DNA of 64,000 nt, from NCBI RefSeq assembly GCF_002078875.1, contig NC_034424.1:7915586-7979585 (forward strand), in the 5' to 3' direction. A model generated the notes under the pieces. The model ran no database searches and was not told where the DNA came from. It worked only from the letters and a program-made list of their open reading frames with translations. Positions 9,868-23,430 of this stretch are shown here, in pieces; positions within the stretch are counted from its first letter, which is position 1; each line of letters begins with the position of its first letter. The stretch comes from Numida meleagris (Eukaryota > Chordata > Aves > Galliformes > Numididae). A program made the position numbers and the translations under genes.

Positions 9868-12834
9868 ACAAGCGCATGTGGGCTAAGAAGGTGATTTTTC
9901 TTCCACCCCTGAATTTGTCAATATCCTCTTTTCTTTTTTTATATAAATTAATTTATTTATCAGTGCTACTTCTTGTTGATAAATTAATGTACTTGTCTCT
10001 GGAATTTGTATTTTTTTTTTTAAGGGTTAAGGTGCCATCTTGATGATCAAAGTGCAACACCTGATTGGGTGTTTATTCTTTGCATAGCGCAAGTTAATAT
10101 AAATTTCTTCTAGTCCGTAGGAGCCTGCCTTGCTGCTGTTCCTGTATTCCTGTGGGCATGGAAAAGGGAGTACTTTTTCTGGAGCACAGAATCCAGAAAG
10201 CCTTGTACACTACACTCTGAATCGATCCTTACCTTTTTTCTAAAAACGTTCCTTTGTGTTTCGGGCATGTAATGTGTATTCTACCAGACCAGCACTATCC
10301 TTTCTCTATGTGGTTTGCATTTTGCATATTCCCAACTAAGAATATGGGGCCAAATTCAACAGACTGTTGTGCTTTTGGTTTTGTTGTCCTTTTTTAATTA
10401 TTATTATTATTTTTTTAGATTAATGCAAGGCTTGCATTCAACCCACTGTATCATGTTGTTCACTTTAATGTGATTATATAGCTTTGAATGGTTTTGTCCT
10501 TTTCAGGCAATTAATGCTGAGTAATTGAGTCTTACCCCAATAGAACAAATCCACTAGAGTGATGGGAGCAGCATTCAACGTCACGTGCTCTTGAAATGTC
10601 CAGTCATAGCAAAATTGTTAGTGTTTTGCAGTGATTATGGAAACCCATTGCGATGGTTCTCAGGGTTTAGAACTTGGTGCTTGGTCCTGCTCTTCCCTGA
10701 ATTGTTTAGTTCCAGCTTTCTCCTGGAGGCACTTCTGTCTTACGGGCAGCAGTGAAATGAAGCTGTCCTACCTGGGAGAGCTTGAGGGTACAGTCTGACA
10801 GGGCAGTGGTTGTTCCCCACAATTACAGAGAGCTCTCTCTCCTGTCTTTGCTGCAGTGCAAGTGGTGTCACTGGAGAACTTTCCTCACATCTGAGGAAGA
10901 GAACTGATCACTAAGCTTGGTTTTACTGGTCTTGATCTGAGACCTCAGCTTGTTCCTTTGCAGGCAGTTAAGCAGACCAGAACTTGGCCTAAGTTTTACT
11001 TTGATCCTTTCCCCTCTCTCCCCGAAATCACTGGAGTTGATTGCAGTGAAATAAGCAAGACTGGAAATACGTGGCCATTACCTGATGGTCTTTGGATTGA
11101 GATACAAGTGGGTTGAGAGCAAAGTCAGTGAGCATAGAGGGGAGGACGCTTAGTGCTTCAGCCTGTGAGTATTTCAGTGTGCATATTGAAGCCTTTTGGT
11201 GACATACTTCAATTCGTAGCCTGTCAGATGCAAAATAGGGAAGCTTTTGTCTGAAACCATAAGCTAGAGCAAAACCAGAAATTATCTCATTATCAACCAT
11301 TACAATAATGATGTAATATAATGCAAACTGGACACACAGAGCTGAATAAGCAATGGACAATGGTGGTGTGAACTTTAGATTAGCCTTGTGGGATTCGAAG
11401 GCTGTTTCTGCAAGGAAGACGTGGTATAGTGTGTGCCACAAACTGCAGTGTCTGGGAGTTTCATCGTGGAGCTCCCCAAAGCTCTGTTCTGGGAGCATAC
11501 TGCAGACCACAAGGCCTTGATGTCCCCTGCAGGCAGGGACAGTTCCCAGTAATTCCCAGCCCAGTGCTTTCCTCCTCCCCAGTACAGCTGTCTGCCAGGT
11601 GCGCTGCAGCTCAGGTTTTGCGGACTGTGCGACTCTGTGCTGGAGAATTTCTGCCAGGAACGTGAGTTACAGCTGCCAGCAAACAGCCTGCTGCATGCTG
11701 AGAGGCACCCAGCAACCCCCTGATGCCAGCTGTAGCAGCTTTCCTGTGCACTTTGTAGACGGAGCATCGCAGACATGGGCTGATGGTGTGGTGGTAGGAC
11801 CTTGCTCCACCTGAGTGGCTTGAATGGGTGAAAGGGATTTGTGCTGCTGTGCTCCCCACCCGGCCTGCTCCGGCTGCTGCCTGCTGCTGCAGCAGTGACT
11901 GACCTGTGACTGGCTCTGCTGCAGCTCAGTGCTTTGTTGTGTAGCCTGCCCATCTGCCCTCTGTATTCAGTTTCAACAGTACACACAAAGAAAAAAGTAT
12001 GCGTCCTCACCAAATCACAAAAAAAAGTAGTGTTTGCCAAGTCTCCAAGCGCTCACCGAGAGAGCTGGGGGATAGGTTGCTTAGAAGACAGAAGATTCCC
12101 CATTCTTCCTTTACAAACATAGCCAAATATCTAGTCAGAACACCCTGAATTTTGAGTTCAATTGTCCACAGGAATAGACAACCTGAAGATTAAGTAATTG
12201 AGGAGACCTCGGAGGCAAGGTGAAGTTGGAAATAACTCGCTCTTGGCCGTTAGCAGCATACAGACACCTAGCGCTGCTCGGGCAGTTGGATGCTCCTGGC
12301 CTGGTGGGGGGAAGTGAGGTCCCTTTGAAGTCATGCTGGCAAGGAAGAGGAATTAATTTTCAAATGATTTGTTTTACGATGCAATAATTTGAACATTTTA
12401 GATCTCCACGAGTAGAGCAGCGTTTGGCACCTTTACTGCACTTCTTCAGAGCATTTTCCAACTAGAGCTAATTAAACCTCACAGCATCCCCGGGAGATCG
12501 CAGAATAAGTAAGATCTTGGTAATGATTCAGAATTTAAATTCGGTGTTTTTGAGGGTTTTTTTTTTTTTTTTTAAAGCTTTCAGGATTACGTTGCCAAAA
12601 TACATTTTCTGCAGCAGTTGAGATTCTGAGTCGCTTACCAGCGCAAGGGGAACGAAGCTGCAGCAGGGCAGGAGGAGTGCTAAGCACGTGCAAATAACGG
12701 TAAGCAGCAGTCAGAGATGTGGCTGCTGGCAATGCTGGGTGGCTGCTATGGAGTATCATTTTTTGATTGTTTGTTTTTTTCCCCCCATTTATTTTGATTG
12801 AAAAACTTGGCATTCTTAACAAGGGGGGGGGGGG

Positions 12835-13024
12835 NNNNNNNNNNNNNNNNNNNNNNNNNNNNNNNNNNNNNNNNNNNNNNNNNNNNNNNNNNNNNNNNNN
12901 NNNNNNNNNNNNNNNNNNNNNNNNNNNNNNNNNNNNNNNNNNNNNNNNNNNNNNNNNNNNNNNNNNNNNNNNNNNNNNNNNNNNNNNNNNNNNNNNNNNN
13001 NNNNNNNNNNNNNNNNNNNNNNNN
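12835..13024. other. Assembly gap (190 N)
   Basis: The gap is bounded on the left by a run of 12 G (12823-12834) and on the right by a poly-T run (13025-13043). Homopolymers at both edges suggest a sequencing failure through low-complexity DNA. Confidence 0.99.
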
Positions 13025-13546
13025 TTTTTTTTTTTTTTTTTTTACTCTTTCCAAGTTTATTGATGCTGGAAGGGGTAGATCCGGCTCTGAATTATGTTGT
13101 CTTCCCTGTCTGGCTGTAAATTTAAAATCTTCTGAAACGTTCCTTTTGGCATTCCTTCCCACTGATTCCATCCTGAATAACGAGAGCAGCCAGTTCCCTT
13201 TAATGTGTTTGGGTTTGTTTGTTTGTTTTCTTGCCACGTTTGGGCTTTACATGTTGCTAAAAATGGGATCAAGAGGAATTAGGAGAAATCTTAGAAACAT
13301 GGATTTGGGAGAGCAAGTCCCCCAGCCACGTGCCAGCTCTGCCCTGCCCCATCCCAGCCCCCTGGGGACCCCACCAGGTGCTGGCCTTCCATCTGCTTTG
13401 TGCAGCCTGAGAGCGGTTTGTGGTGCAGGGTGGCTCGGCCTGTTAGCCCACTGAAGTGCTGGAGTTTCACCTTGTTAACTGTTCAGAACATGCCAACAGC
13501 TGGTGTTTGGGGTGCTGTTAAATCCTGTATGAAACATGCCACCTAC

Positions 13547-13552
13547 ATTAAA
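13547..13552 (+). terminator. Candidate poly(A) signal ATTAAA for a long TMEM250 transcript
   Basis: ATTAAA sits about 3.7 kb past the stop codon and is followed by T-rich sequence. It is the second most common poly(A) hexamer. Assignment to TMEM250 is by position only. Confidence 0.3.
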
Positions 13553-13560
13553 AGTATCTT

Positions 13561-16500
13561 TTTTATAACGCATTGATGCATTGATTGTTTATGAAGAAAA
13601 AGGAGCAATTATATCTTGTGATGCTGGTATCATTCTGAACTGGGGGTAGCCTGCATCCTCCTCTCTTGAAAAGGCACTGGAACCCTTACCTTAAGGTCCT
13701 TGCCCGGCTAACACCTCGCTGCATTTCTTCCCAGGGCTCTCATTAGTTGCTGGTGTTGTTTCTTTCCCTCTGGGGCTGTAGGAAATGGCATCTATTACCA
13801 GGCACAGAGAGCAGCGTGGCACGTTTACTTCCAGGAATGGTTTGTCTGTTCTGGAGGCTCTAGCACACACAGATAGCGTGCGGTTCCGGGGAAGAGTTGC
13901 TGGAAAATATGAAGCCTTGTTAACTTTCCATGATTGTATTTAGCCAAACAAGGTTTCCATAGCTCCTGGACAGCTCTGCTGCCGGGGAAAAAAAACCTTC
14001 TCATTTCTTCACCTGCCAACTCTCCGCGCTAATTTTGTCTTCCCGCTTCAAAGCACTCATCGTGCCCAGAAAACGTCACTTCAAAGCAAAGTTCTGTCCA
14101 CTAATGAGTCAGTGAGAACTGTTTGGTTTAAGATGTTGAGCAGTTCTCAGTGCTGCGCTGGGCTGAGCGCTGCTCTGAGCTGAGGGTCTGCAGGGCCTCT
14201 TCCCCACAACCCCCACTGCGCTGCATGGGGTGCTGTCCCACGTTGGGTGCAGAGGGGCTGGCTGCAGTGCTGCGGGATGGGGATGTGGGGGCTGCAGTAA
14301 ATCAGCCCCCAGTGCATGCAAGGGCCAACATTCCCTCGAGTGGAGAAAGCCGTGTGTAACACCGAGAGACAAATACCGAAGTCCTTAGCTGGTTGCTCTG
14401 TAAAAACAAAGTAAGCCTCCCCTTGGCCCTGGAGAGAGTTCTGCCTGAGTAAGGACGTCGGGATTATGCATGCTAATTAAATGAACCACCCATCCCTTTG
14501 CATCCTGCTCTCCACTGGGAATTCCCCTCTGAGTAACTTGCTCCCCGTGAGGAAAGGAGCTGCATGAAAAATCTCCCAGATGGTGAATCCGTTAGAGAAA
14601 ATCACAATCTGTTTGGGGCTGTTTCAAACAAAAAAGAGCACCGGAGACGCGGAGGAATAAATTTGCTGTTGCAAGCCATTTGCTCAGTAATGGAGAGAAT
14701 TTAGATGGGCAAAGATTTTTTTTATTTTTTTTTGTTTCCATAAGAGTGCTATCTCCCTGCCTCCAAAACTGAGCAATGGTTTACAGTATAAATTGCAGTG
14801 TCGTGTATTGGGAAAGCTGCCGTCGCTTTGCTGCAGCCCTGGACCCGCTCATGCCCATTCTCTGCAGGAAGGAGCTTGGGGGCAAGGAGCAGCCCTTGGT
14901 CATGTAACGGGGTGTTGGGAGGGCCCAGGGCACAGAGCTCTGCTCTATCGCTGCCTGAAAGCATTTCGCTTGAAATCCAAATTTCATAGGAAGCTCCACG
15001 CCAAGAAAAATTCTTCCGAGGTTTTCTTTTTTCTTTCTTTCTTTTTTTTTTTTTTTTTCATGTCAACTTCAAATGAAAGCTGCCTAATAGTTTCTTGGAA
15101 CTGCATTTGCTTACAGTTGTGTGCAACGCAGGCGCTGCTACTTCCTTCTCCGTGCAAAGCTGGCTGGAGGCGGGCACGGGGCACGGCATTGTGCAACGCG
15201 CTGGGGCGAGGGCAGCAGCCTGTGCAGTCACACTGACACCACTGTAGAGGTGAGACCTTAGCAAAACCCATGGGAGTTCTTCTTGAGCATACCTGGATTT
15301 TATCGGCCCAAGTCCTTGTAGGAACCCAGTCCTGAAGAATTACACAGACCCGTGGTGCCTTGCTTCAGCCAGGTGCAGCTTAGGGGAGGTTCATGTGTCT
15401 TCAGGACTGGGAGCTCGCTGAGCTTCCAGGGCTGAGGGTCCAGTGTGGGGGCTGCGCTTGCTTCTGTGCTGCAGCCCTCCCTAACGAACCAAGCTGGTAG
15501 TGCTGATTTGCCAGCACGTTTCTCATTTACTGTTCACCAGAGCATCAGTTGTGACAAATAAACAGAAGAAGGCAGCATTTCGCTGAGAGCATTTGATGTA
15601 CTGATTAAGACACTGTACAAAGAGAGCTCCTCTGGGTCTGCGTGAAGGCTGCAGAGCAGCCATGGCAGTGGTGGGGAGCTGCTGCCCAGGGCCGAGCTCA
15701 GCCTGGCCGCACTCAGCACTGCATCCCTGACGTGGGGCTGTCCCAAGGCAGGGCTGTGCATCGCTCTGCAATAGCAGGGCTCTGTTTCCACAGAGATTGT
15801 TTAAATGATGCCTATATTCACACATTGTGAACGCCTTCAGAAAGGGATGAATGCGGCGCTTGGTTTCGAGAAAACAGGATAATTTTTATGATCGGTAACA
15901 ACTTGTTAGCAATGTGCTACAATAAGGGCAAACAAATTTCACACCTCAAGGCCCATAACTGCTTCTCAAAGAGGGCAGGGAAGGACAGATGCTGCTTTTT
16001 TCCTTCTTTGGGAATGTTGGGCGTGCACAAAAGGGCTATAGAGTTTGTGGTGCCTTCCTCCGAAGCGTGGAGCATCAGCTAGAAGCAGAACCAAGACCTG
16101 TAACCTGATTATGGCTCTGGATAAACACTGATTCTGCTGGAGGCAGTGCTTCCAGCAAGGTCAGAATTTCACTTTGTGTTCTTCTCCAACAAAACTGTTC
16201 TTGGGGAAATAAATAAAACATTTGAAAGCGATGCCCTTAAGGTCAAATTGCAATGCGTGCCCATACCGAAGATGTACACCAACGTGTGTCAGCGTGCGGC
16301 ACAAGAAATATGAGGTCAAATCCTCAAGTCCCTCATTTCCAGCCACTGCTGCAGGATTTTCCCAGCCTGGCTCTGAGCAGCAGGTGTGGGGCAGCAGCGA
16401 GGGGAGGGGGTTGCTTGTTGTGCATGAATGCTGAGCACAAGGGCTCAAATTCTGACCTTTGCATGCTGCACCTCCCTGGTAGGCTCCCAAAGCCCCAAAC

Positions 16501-17920
16501 CCCTGGGCTGAGCCCTTGGGATCCCAGTGTTGTGGGTCCGTGGGGCCCTGCAAGGACTGGCAGCAGCGGGCTTGGTGCCGCCGCCCGCGACCTTGAGCAT
16601 CTTCTGCATCCTCCCAGCACATGATTCGGGGGAGAAGGCAGGGGCGGGGGAGGTGGCACAGCACCGAAACGTTTGTTCAGCAGTTGCTGCAAAAAGAAAA
16701 CTTGCTTCAATCTGCTGAGATGCCAACTGAATTTTGTTTTGTTTTGGTATTTTGGAGGCGAGCCAGCAGCAGGATGTTGTGAAGTCTTCAGCAGCTACTG
16801 CCTGCTTGTTCCATACCAAGCATAACTTTGTATATATTTTTATCGGCAAACTCGGTCCCACGCGTTGTGATGTGCAAACAAGGGCCCTGGCTGCAGGGCT
16901 GCAATCCAGAGTGCTGAGGAGAACAGAGCCTTTTTCCTTGGCTGCTCTCTTAGCACACATTCTGCAGAGCTGGCCTGCAAAGGTACTTTTCCTCCCTGCC
17001 AGCTGCTGAGAGGAATAGCAAGTGGTTGGTTTGATTGGAGAGGGGAGAAAAAACAAGTTCAGCACCACTGGGGTCCCGGCTCCTCCTCCTCAATCCAGAG
17101 GGGATTTCAGCACAGATGTAGCTGCAGTGCTGGAAAGGTTGCAGCGAATTTCGGGTATTGCTTTTTTCCATCTCACGTGGGGATGAGGCGTTTGTGCTGT
17201 GTCAGCAGAAGGGGCTGTTCTCTGCCTTGCACAACAGAGAGCCGCCGGGTATAAATAGCCTTCATGCCTGTCACCTCGGCGACTTTCATGGCGATGCCCT
17301 GATTTAAGCCTCTCTTCCAGGAGATGCTTTAGGTGCGTGCCATCCCCACGGGACCAAATGTGTATTCAAATTAAACGCATGGCTGTGGGCTCTGGGCAGC
17401 CACGTGCCAAGCCCGTGCCACAGCGCTTTGCTGGGCTGGGACCGGTGTGAGCCCAGCCCACTGCCTGTCTCTGAGCACTACAACTGTTGCCTTCACAAAG
17501 CATCAGCGCTTGGAGCAGGGACACTACCGAGGACTGTCTGACAAATATATGTACGTGTGGGGACCACTGTCTGCCACTCGTGACATGGCGAGCCGTATTG
17601 AACACAACAGGGCTCCGCAGAGGAGCCGTGGCGTGGTGACATGGGGACGCAGAGCTCCCTGCTTTCTCCATTCTTTGACTCTTGCTTCCTCAGTGGAGAG
17701 CTTCAGAGGCAGCAGCTCGCTCCCATCAGTTGCAGCCCCGGCACCACCCTCGGTCAGGAAATATTGTCCATATATATAATGTAATAGCAATAATTCCGTG
17801 GCTCGGTCGCTGAAGGCATGGATGCAGCACCCCAGTGCTGCAAGCACCCCCATGGGGTGGCCTGGTCACACCTCGGCCTCACCCTGCTTGCCCTCCCTGC
17901 ACCCTTTGTTCCCAAGGAAG
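13561..17920. other. Intergenic sequence, no gene recognised
   Basis: GC-rich sequence with scattered poly-T runs (for example about 15030-15058). The open frames are mutually overlapping, have no recognisable domain, and look like chance frames. The segment could equally be distal NACC2 promoter or first-intron DNA, because the true NACC2 transcription start is not known. Confidence 0.5.
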
Positions 17921-17929
17921 GCCCAGAGG

Positions 17930-18190
17930 TGACTATGGATGCCTTTTTAAATGTTTATCGTCACATTATCCATCAGATACATATTTACAATCATTCATTA
18001 AATTAGGATGTACGTTTCATTCTTCTTTCTTGGAATATTAATGCCTACTCCTGGCTGAAATGCCATATGAATATTCATTAAAAAATCAATCAATCCCTGT
18101 GCCAGGAGTGATGTCATTTGAGCAATAACTGAAGCCGTAATCGAGCATGCGATAAAAAAAACAACGAATGCCACCAGATCTTATTGAACT
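17930..18190. promoter_or_regulatory. AT-rich island, candidate conserved non-coding element
   Basis: A sharply AT-rich, non-repetitive block inside GC-rich surroundings. It holds several ATTA/TAAT cores, a repeated AATCAATC word and a CRE-like TGATGTCA. No coding potential is seen. Its enhancer role is inferred from composition only. Confidence 0.35.
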
Positions 18191-21100
18191 CGGTGTGGGT
18201 AAATCACAGTAGGGTTTTTCCATGCTTTCTGTGCAAAAGCTGTCTCCCTGATTCCCTTGGGGGGCTGTGGTGAGCCCATCCTGCCGGCACCCCAAGGGGC
18301 GCCGGGCTGCAGCGATGGATGAGCGGGACGTCGCGCCGCTGCCGAGCTGCTAATGAGGACCGTGTCAGAAATTAGTCTTCTGACAATGGGAAACAAAAGC
18401 TCTCAAAGCTATTGTGGGAAATCTTCTCGAAAATGGATAGGCTGAAGTCTTCTTTCCCATAGATCTCAGGCTGGTGGAGCTTTCTCACTGCTTACAGCAT
18501 TGCCCAGGCAGCCCCGCAGTGGCATCACTTAGGTTGCCCTCTGCACTGAGTGCTGGCTGTGCTTGGGTCAGGCTCCGCGCTGAGCGGTAGAGCTGCAGGG
18601 GCAAATACAGTAGAAAAAGAGACAATGTGCTTTGGGAGTTATCATCATTACTCTGCAGTTCCTCAAATTGAGATCTTCCCAACAGGAGTGAAGGATCCGT
18701 GCCAGTGTGTGGGCCCCGATGCGGCTCCCGTGATAAGATCACACTGTTTGTGCGGAAAATATTGAGAGTTTTGGCTTGGCTTCAGCAGCAGCAGTCGTTT
18801 TGGAAATCTTTTGTGTGCAGTGCACCTGGATTGTAGGAGAGGTCATCTCTGCGATCTGCTTTGTGCCTTAGCTGCCATTTTAAAGCCCTCTATCAGCTCC
18901 GCAGAACAAATGGCGCGGAACATTTATCCTGGGGAGAAGTTGGTTTGATTGTCACTAAATGTGTTTTCTAAGGTAGCTCTAGCGTTCCAGGGAAGGGATC
19001 GTAAAGATGTCTTATAGCAGCAGTGAGTGCCTGGGATGGGGGAGAGCTGCTGCTGGGGCTGCAGCGCGGACTGGTGCTGGGGCTCAGCAGCACTGGGCTG
19101 GGCAGCAGACTGAGGGTTGCACCCTTCCACTCAGCTCAGAGAAAGTCAAGCAGCTGGGTCCCCACGTGCAGAAGGAGTATCTGAAAGCAAAGGTATTTTA
19201 ATCTCGTGGATGGTGCCAAGTCAAATTAAACACAATTTCTGAGCAGTCAAAGCAATTAACCATCAGGATCATTTACAAGAAGACATATCTATCCACCAAC
19301 ACTTTGCATCTTCGAGATGAAAGGAGATCTTTTTCTGAAAAATGTATTTTAATGCTGCTCCTGGGAGCGGTGCCTGCAGCCCGTGCGCTGCAGCCGGGAG
19401 CTGCGGGGCTTCCTTGCAGCACAGGGCCCAGGAAAGCAGCGCAGCAGGCATCGGCCCCTGGGGTGGGCATAAACCGAAGGGAAAACGCCTCCTGGGACCT
19501 CTCTGCAGTCACCGAACCATTACGGAACGAGTGCCTATTTAAAAAGGCCAGTGCTGCATTATTTTTGTTATTGCCGTCCCCTCCTCTCTCTCGAGGCCCA
19601 GAAAGGAAAGCAGCAGCGCCGGGTCCTTCTGGAGCAATTCTCCTGACGGGAGCTCAAGGATTTCTGTATTTACAAATCAGCAAAGCCTTTCTACACGCGA
19701 CCTTCCACCAGCTTAGCGAGGACAATGCAGACCCCTTGGAGACACTCCCACTTCTGTTTATTTTATCTTATTTCCAATCATTTTAAAGTGAAACAATGAG
19801 CCTGGCTGTAGTCATAATAAGCACCGCTCTCACTGTGCCAACCGTGTGTCACAGCGAGCTGCCTGCGCCGTGCCTGGCTGCCTGATGTAAGCAGCTGTAG
19901 TTAGAGAAGTCAGCAGCTATTGCAATCCGGTTGTGCCACCTCGGCTCGCTGTTGCACAAGGGACGTCCCCATGCAGGGCAGTGCTGGAGGATGGCCCTGT
20001 GCTGGCTGTGCTGACGCCTTCAGACCAAAGCCCAGCTCCCCTGTCTGGTGGGGAGAGAAAGAAGCACATCCCTGTGCCATAGATGAATAAAACACATCAA
20101 TGAGGGTTTGGGATGCATTTTGCTTTGCCACTTGCTGATGGTGTGTTAATGCCAATGAACTCTGTACAGCTGTAATACAGCTGCTGTGCCCCCTCCTCTC
20201 ATATGAGCACCAATTATGCTGGAGTGTCAGCTACGTGTGCCATGCAGGGAAGGCTCCTGGCAGCAGGTGATTTTCTCTCCTTTCCAGCCTTCCTTGCAGT
20301 TCACAGCACAAAGCAAGCACTGGTTCCATGTATTGGTACAGGCAGATAATACTACTTCTGCCTTCAAAGGAAATGTGTGTTCCAGCTGCAACAAGGCGTC
20401 CGAATGAGGCAACAGTTCTGCTTTCAGAGTCCCCTGAAGGTTTGGCAAAGCAGCTCTCCCACAGGATTCCTAACTTGTCCATTACTTCCACGGTCCCTTC
20501 CCAAGCTGGCACAGCCCTGCTGCACAGAGATGGCCCAGCAGCACACGGCGAGGGAAGATCATTTCCTTGTGGGGTTTGCCGGGAAGCCACATCTCCACAA
20601 AGCACATCTGCTTTCCCTGGCTTTGTTCAGAGAACGGGTGCAATGTTACCTTGCCATGCCTGTGGAGCGTGGCTCAGTGGGCACACGGGGCAGCTCGGCG
20701 GCTGGTGCAGTCCTGCAGTGTCCTGCGGTTCTGCCTCTGCTGCTTCTTTTTTGCTGCTCTCACTTAGCACACGTCTCCTGCGCGAATGGAAATGCTGGGT
20801 GTTTTATCAAGTGATTTCTTCAGCCCTCAAGCCGTTCTTCAATTTGAAGTGCTTGATTAAAAAAAAAAAAAAAAAGTGCAGGGAAGAGAAAGAAAGAAAA
20901 CATTTTCGTCAGCCCGAAATCACTTTGCAGACATTATGGAAAATGCTGCCTATTTTGTTTCCTCTGCTCTCCGAACCAATCTTTTGCATTAAATTCAGCA
21001 CAGTAGTAAATAAACACATTTTCTCAGGCCCTGCAGCCATTGTGAGACATCAAATGGTACTTAAGAAATGTTCCTTTCTCCATCGCGGAACATGTTTTAA

Positions 21101-21198
21101 AAGTCCATGGCTGAGGGGAGCGGGGTGCAATCCAGGCCGTGGGTGAGCACACGTGGTGCTTCCAAGGAAATGCCCTGCACACATCCCATGGCTGATGG
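18191..21198. other. Intergenic sequence, no gene recognised
   Basis: Mixed GC-rich DNA. A 272-codon frame at 20328-21146 runs through ordinary-looking sequence, matches no family I know and crosses a poly-A tract, so it is treated as chance. Nothing else is supported. Confidence 0.5.
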
Positions 21199-21439
21199 NN
21201 NNNNNNNNNNNNNNNNNNNNNNNNNNNNNNNNNNNNNNNNNNNNNNNNNNNNNNNNNNNNNNNNNNNNNNNNNNNNNNNNNNNNNNNNNNNNNNNNNNNN
21301 NNNNNNNNNNNNNNNNNNNNNNNNNNNNNNNNNNNNNNNNNNNNNNNNNNNNNNNNNNNNNNNNNNNNNNNNNNNNNNNNNNNNNNNNNNNNNNNNNNNN
21401 NNNNNNNNNNNNNNNNNNNNNNNNNNNNNNNNNNNNNNN
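21199..21439. other. Assembly gap (241 N)
   Basis: The right edge of the gap is the first base of a 10-bp minisatellite, so the missing bases are probably more of the same array. Confidence 0.99.
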
Positions 21440-21835
21440 TGGAACAGGATGGAACATGATGGAACAGGATGGAACAGGATGGAACACACTGGCACATGCT
21501 GGAACATGATGGAACATGCTGGCACATGCTGGAACAGGATGGAACACAATGGAACATGCTGGAACAGAATGGAACATGATGGAACACGATGGAACACGAT
21601 GGAACGTGCTAGAACATGATGGAACATGATGGAACACGATGGAACATGATGGAACACGATGGAACACGATGGAACGTGCTGGCACATGCTGGAACAGGAT
21701 GGAACACGATGGAACATGCTGGAACAGGATGGAACTTGCTGGCACATGCTGGCACATGCTGGAACAGGATGGAACACAGTGGAACAGGATGGAACGTGGT
21801 GGTACGTGGTGGAACAGGATGGAGCGTGAAGGAGG
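21440..21835. repeat. 10-bp minisatellite, unit TGGAACANGA
   Basis: About 39 tandem copies of a 10-bp unit (TGGAACAGGA, TGGAACATGA, TGGAACACGA and variants such as TGGCACATGC). Ten is not a multiple of three and the unit has few stops, so every frame stays open on both strands. This creates long repetitive pseudo-ORFs that are not genes. The array begins in an assembly gap, so its true length is unknown. Confidence 0.97.
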
Positions 21836-22435
21836 TGCGGGAGGGCTGACAGCAGCACGGTGACAGTGCTCAGCAAGACACAGGATGAGGAGCAGGGGAT
21901 GTCACATCTTCATAGGAGCATGATTGCTTTATGTCCAAATGCAGTTTGGGACATATTTCTCGTACATCATTTCAAAAAAAAAAAAAAAAAAAGAGAGAGA
22001 GAGAGATTTTATCTTTTGCAGCAGAGGAAATGTGTTTGTCCTGACCTGACACTGTTTTTTAACGTGTCGAGTGCTAATGAAATTCCTCAGCCTTGAGCAG
22101 CTCTGAGCATCCGATGTTGGTTTTTAAAATATGGGGACATTTTTCTGCAGATTTTAAGGCAGCCTCAAAATGATGAATGCGTGAGAGCTGAGAAACTTCC
22201 AGATTCAACGAAGTTCTGACACAATCCTGTATGCAAAGCAGACAGAAAGAGGCTCATACTTTAAAGGGGCTTTTGTTATTCCTTTGAAATTTATTTAGAA
22301 GACACGGGGCTAACGCTGTTCGCTTTCATCATGCAAATAGGTTCACCGCTCTTAATATTCGGGGCTTAGAGACACGAGAAAGCGAAACAAGGCTTTTTAG
22401 GCTGGAGAGTAACATTTGGAATGAAAATTCGCCCA
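21836..22435. other. Spacer between minisatellite and CpG island
   Basis: Contains a poly-A run followed by a short (GA)n run near 21975-22007. A perfect octamer ATGCAAAT lies at 22331-22338, about 100 bp before the CpG island. No gene is seen. Confidence 0.5.
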
Positions 22436-22853
22436 CCTCCCCAGGTGCTGCACCGGGTAACTCTGCTTTTGTGTGTGACGCTCCACCGGTTTCTTATGGC
22501 GGGGGAATGGTGCAGAGGAACGGGGACGCGGGGACACGAACGGGGACGCGGTGCCCTTCCCGCAGCTCCGTACCCGAGCGAACCCCGCGGGGTGTCCTCT
22601 GCGGGGCTGGGGGCAGCGCTGCGGGCTGGGGGCTGGGGCTGGAGCTGGGGTCGGGCTCGGGAGCGCGGCCCCAGGTCGCAGAGCTCGGGGGGTCCCGCTG
22701 CCCCCCGTGACCCGGAGCAGCCGCGGTGCGTTCCGTCCTTTTCTTCATGGCAGGTTCCGCATCGCAGCGGCATCCTGCATAGCAGCTCTGTGCCACCGGC
22801 ACGGCGTGGTTCGAGTCTGACCATTTCCACCTCCCTCGGTGATTTTTTTTTTT

Positions 22854-23283
22854 NNNNNNNNNNNNNNNNNNNNNNNNNNNNNNNNNNNNNNNNNNNNNNN
22901 NNNNNNNNNNNNNNNNNNNNNNNNNNNNNNNNNNNNNNNNNNNNNNNNNNNNNNNNNNNNNNNNNNNNNNNNNNNNNNNNNNNNNNNNNNNNNNNNNNNN
23001 NNNNNNNNNNNNNNNNNNNNNNNNNNNNNNNNNNNNNNNNNNNNNNNNNNNNNNNNNNNNNNNNNNNNNNNNNNNNNNNNNNNNNNNNNNNNNNNNNNNN
23101 NNNNNNNNNNNNNNNNNNNNNNNNNNNNNNNNNNNNNNNNNNNNNNNNNNNNNNNNNNNNNNNNNNNNNNNNNNNNNNNNNNNNNNNNNNNNNNNNNNNN
23201 NNNNNNNNNNNNNNNNNNNNNNNNNNNNNNNNNNNNNNNNNNNNNNNNNNNNNNNNNNNNNNNNNNNNNNNNNNNNNNNNNNN
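22854..23283. other. Assembly gap (430 N) within a CpG island
   Basis: The left edge is a poly-T run and the right edge is extremely GC-rich. GC-rich promoter exons are commonly lost from bird assemblies in such gaps. Confidence 0.99.
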
Positions 23284-23350
23284 GCGCAGCGCCGCGCCGC
23301 GCGTCCATGGGGCCGGAGCCCCGCAGGTGGGCGCCGCTGTGCCCGGGGGG

Positions 23351-23430
23351 CTGCGGGATGGGAACCGGGGCTAAGAGCTGGGAACCGGGGCTGCGGAGTG
23401 GGAACCGGGGCTGAGAGCTGGGAGCCGGGG
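23351..23430. repeat. 20-bp tandem repeat, four copies
   Basis: Four copies of a 20-bp unit with core GGGAACCGGGGCT, alternating CTGCGG- and CTAAGAG/CTGAGAG-type starts. It lies directly inside the CpG island next to the gap, and its G-runs could form quadruplexes. Confidence 0.85.

Larger units (their letters stand above)
9863..13560 (+). other. TMEM250 3' UTR and flank, end uncertain
   Basis: The first 850 bp or so (to about 10700) is AT-rich, non-repetitive and probably 3' UTR. No further canonical AATAAA is seen, but ATTAAA occurs at 12469-12474 and 13547-13552. The latter follows a block resembling a transcript end. An assembly gap at 12835-13024 interrupts the region. Which signal is used needs RNA data. 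Confidence 0.45.

Noticed and set aside
21024..21876. Cys/Ser/Val/Pro-rich frames of up to 259 codons
   Set aside because: They translate the 10-bp minisatellite and bridge an N gap; all frames are open because the unit rarely forms stops.
22795..22830. tRNA-like B box (GGTTCGAGTC) followed by poly-T
   Set aside because: No acceptable A box and no cloverleaf can be folded from the flanking bases; the poly-T lies too far from a plausible 3' end.
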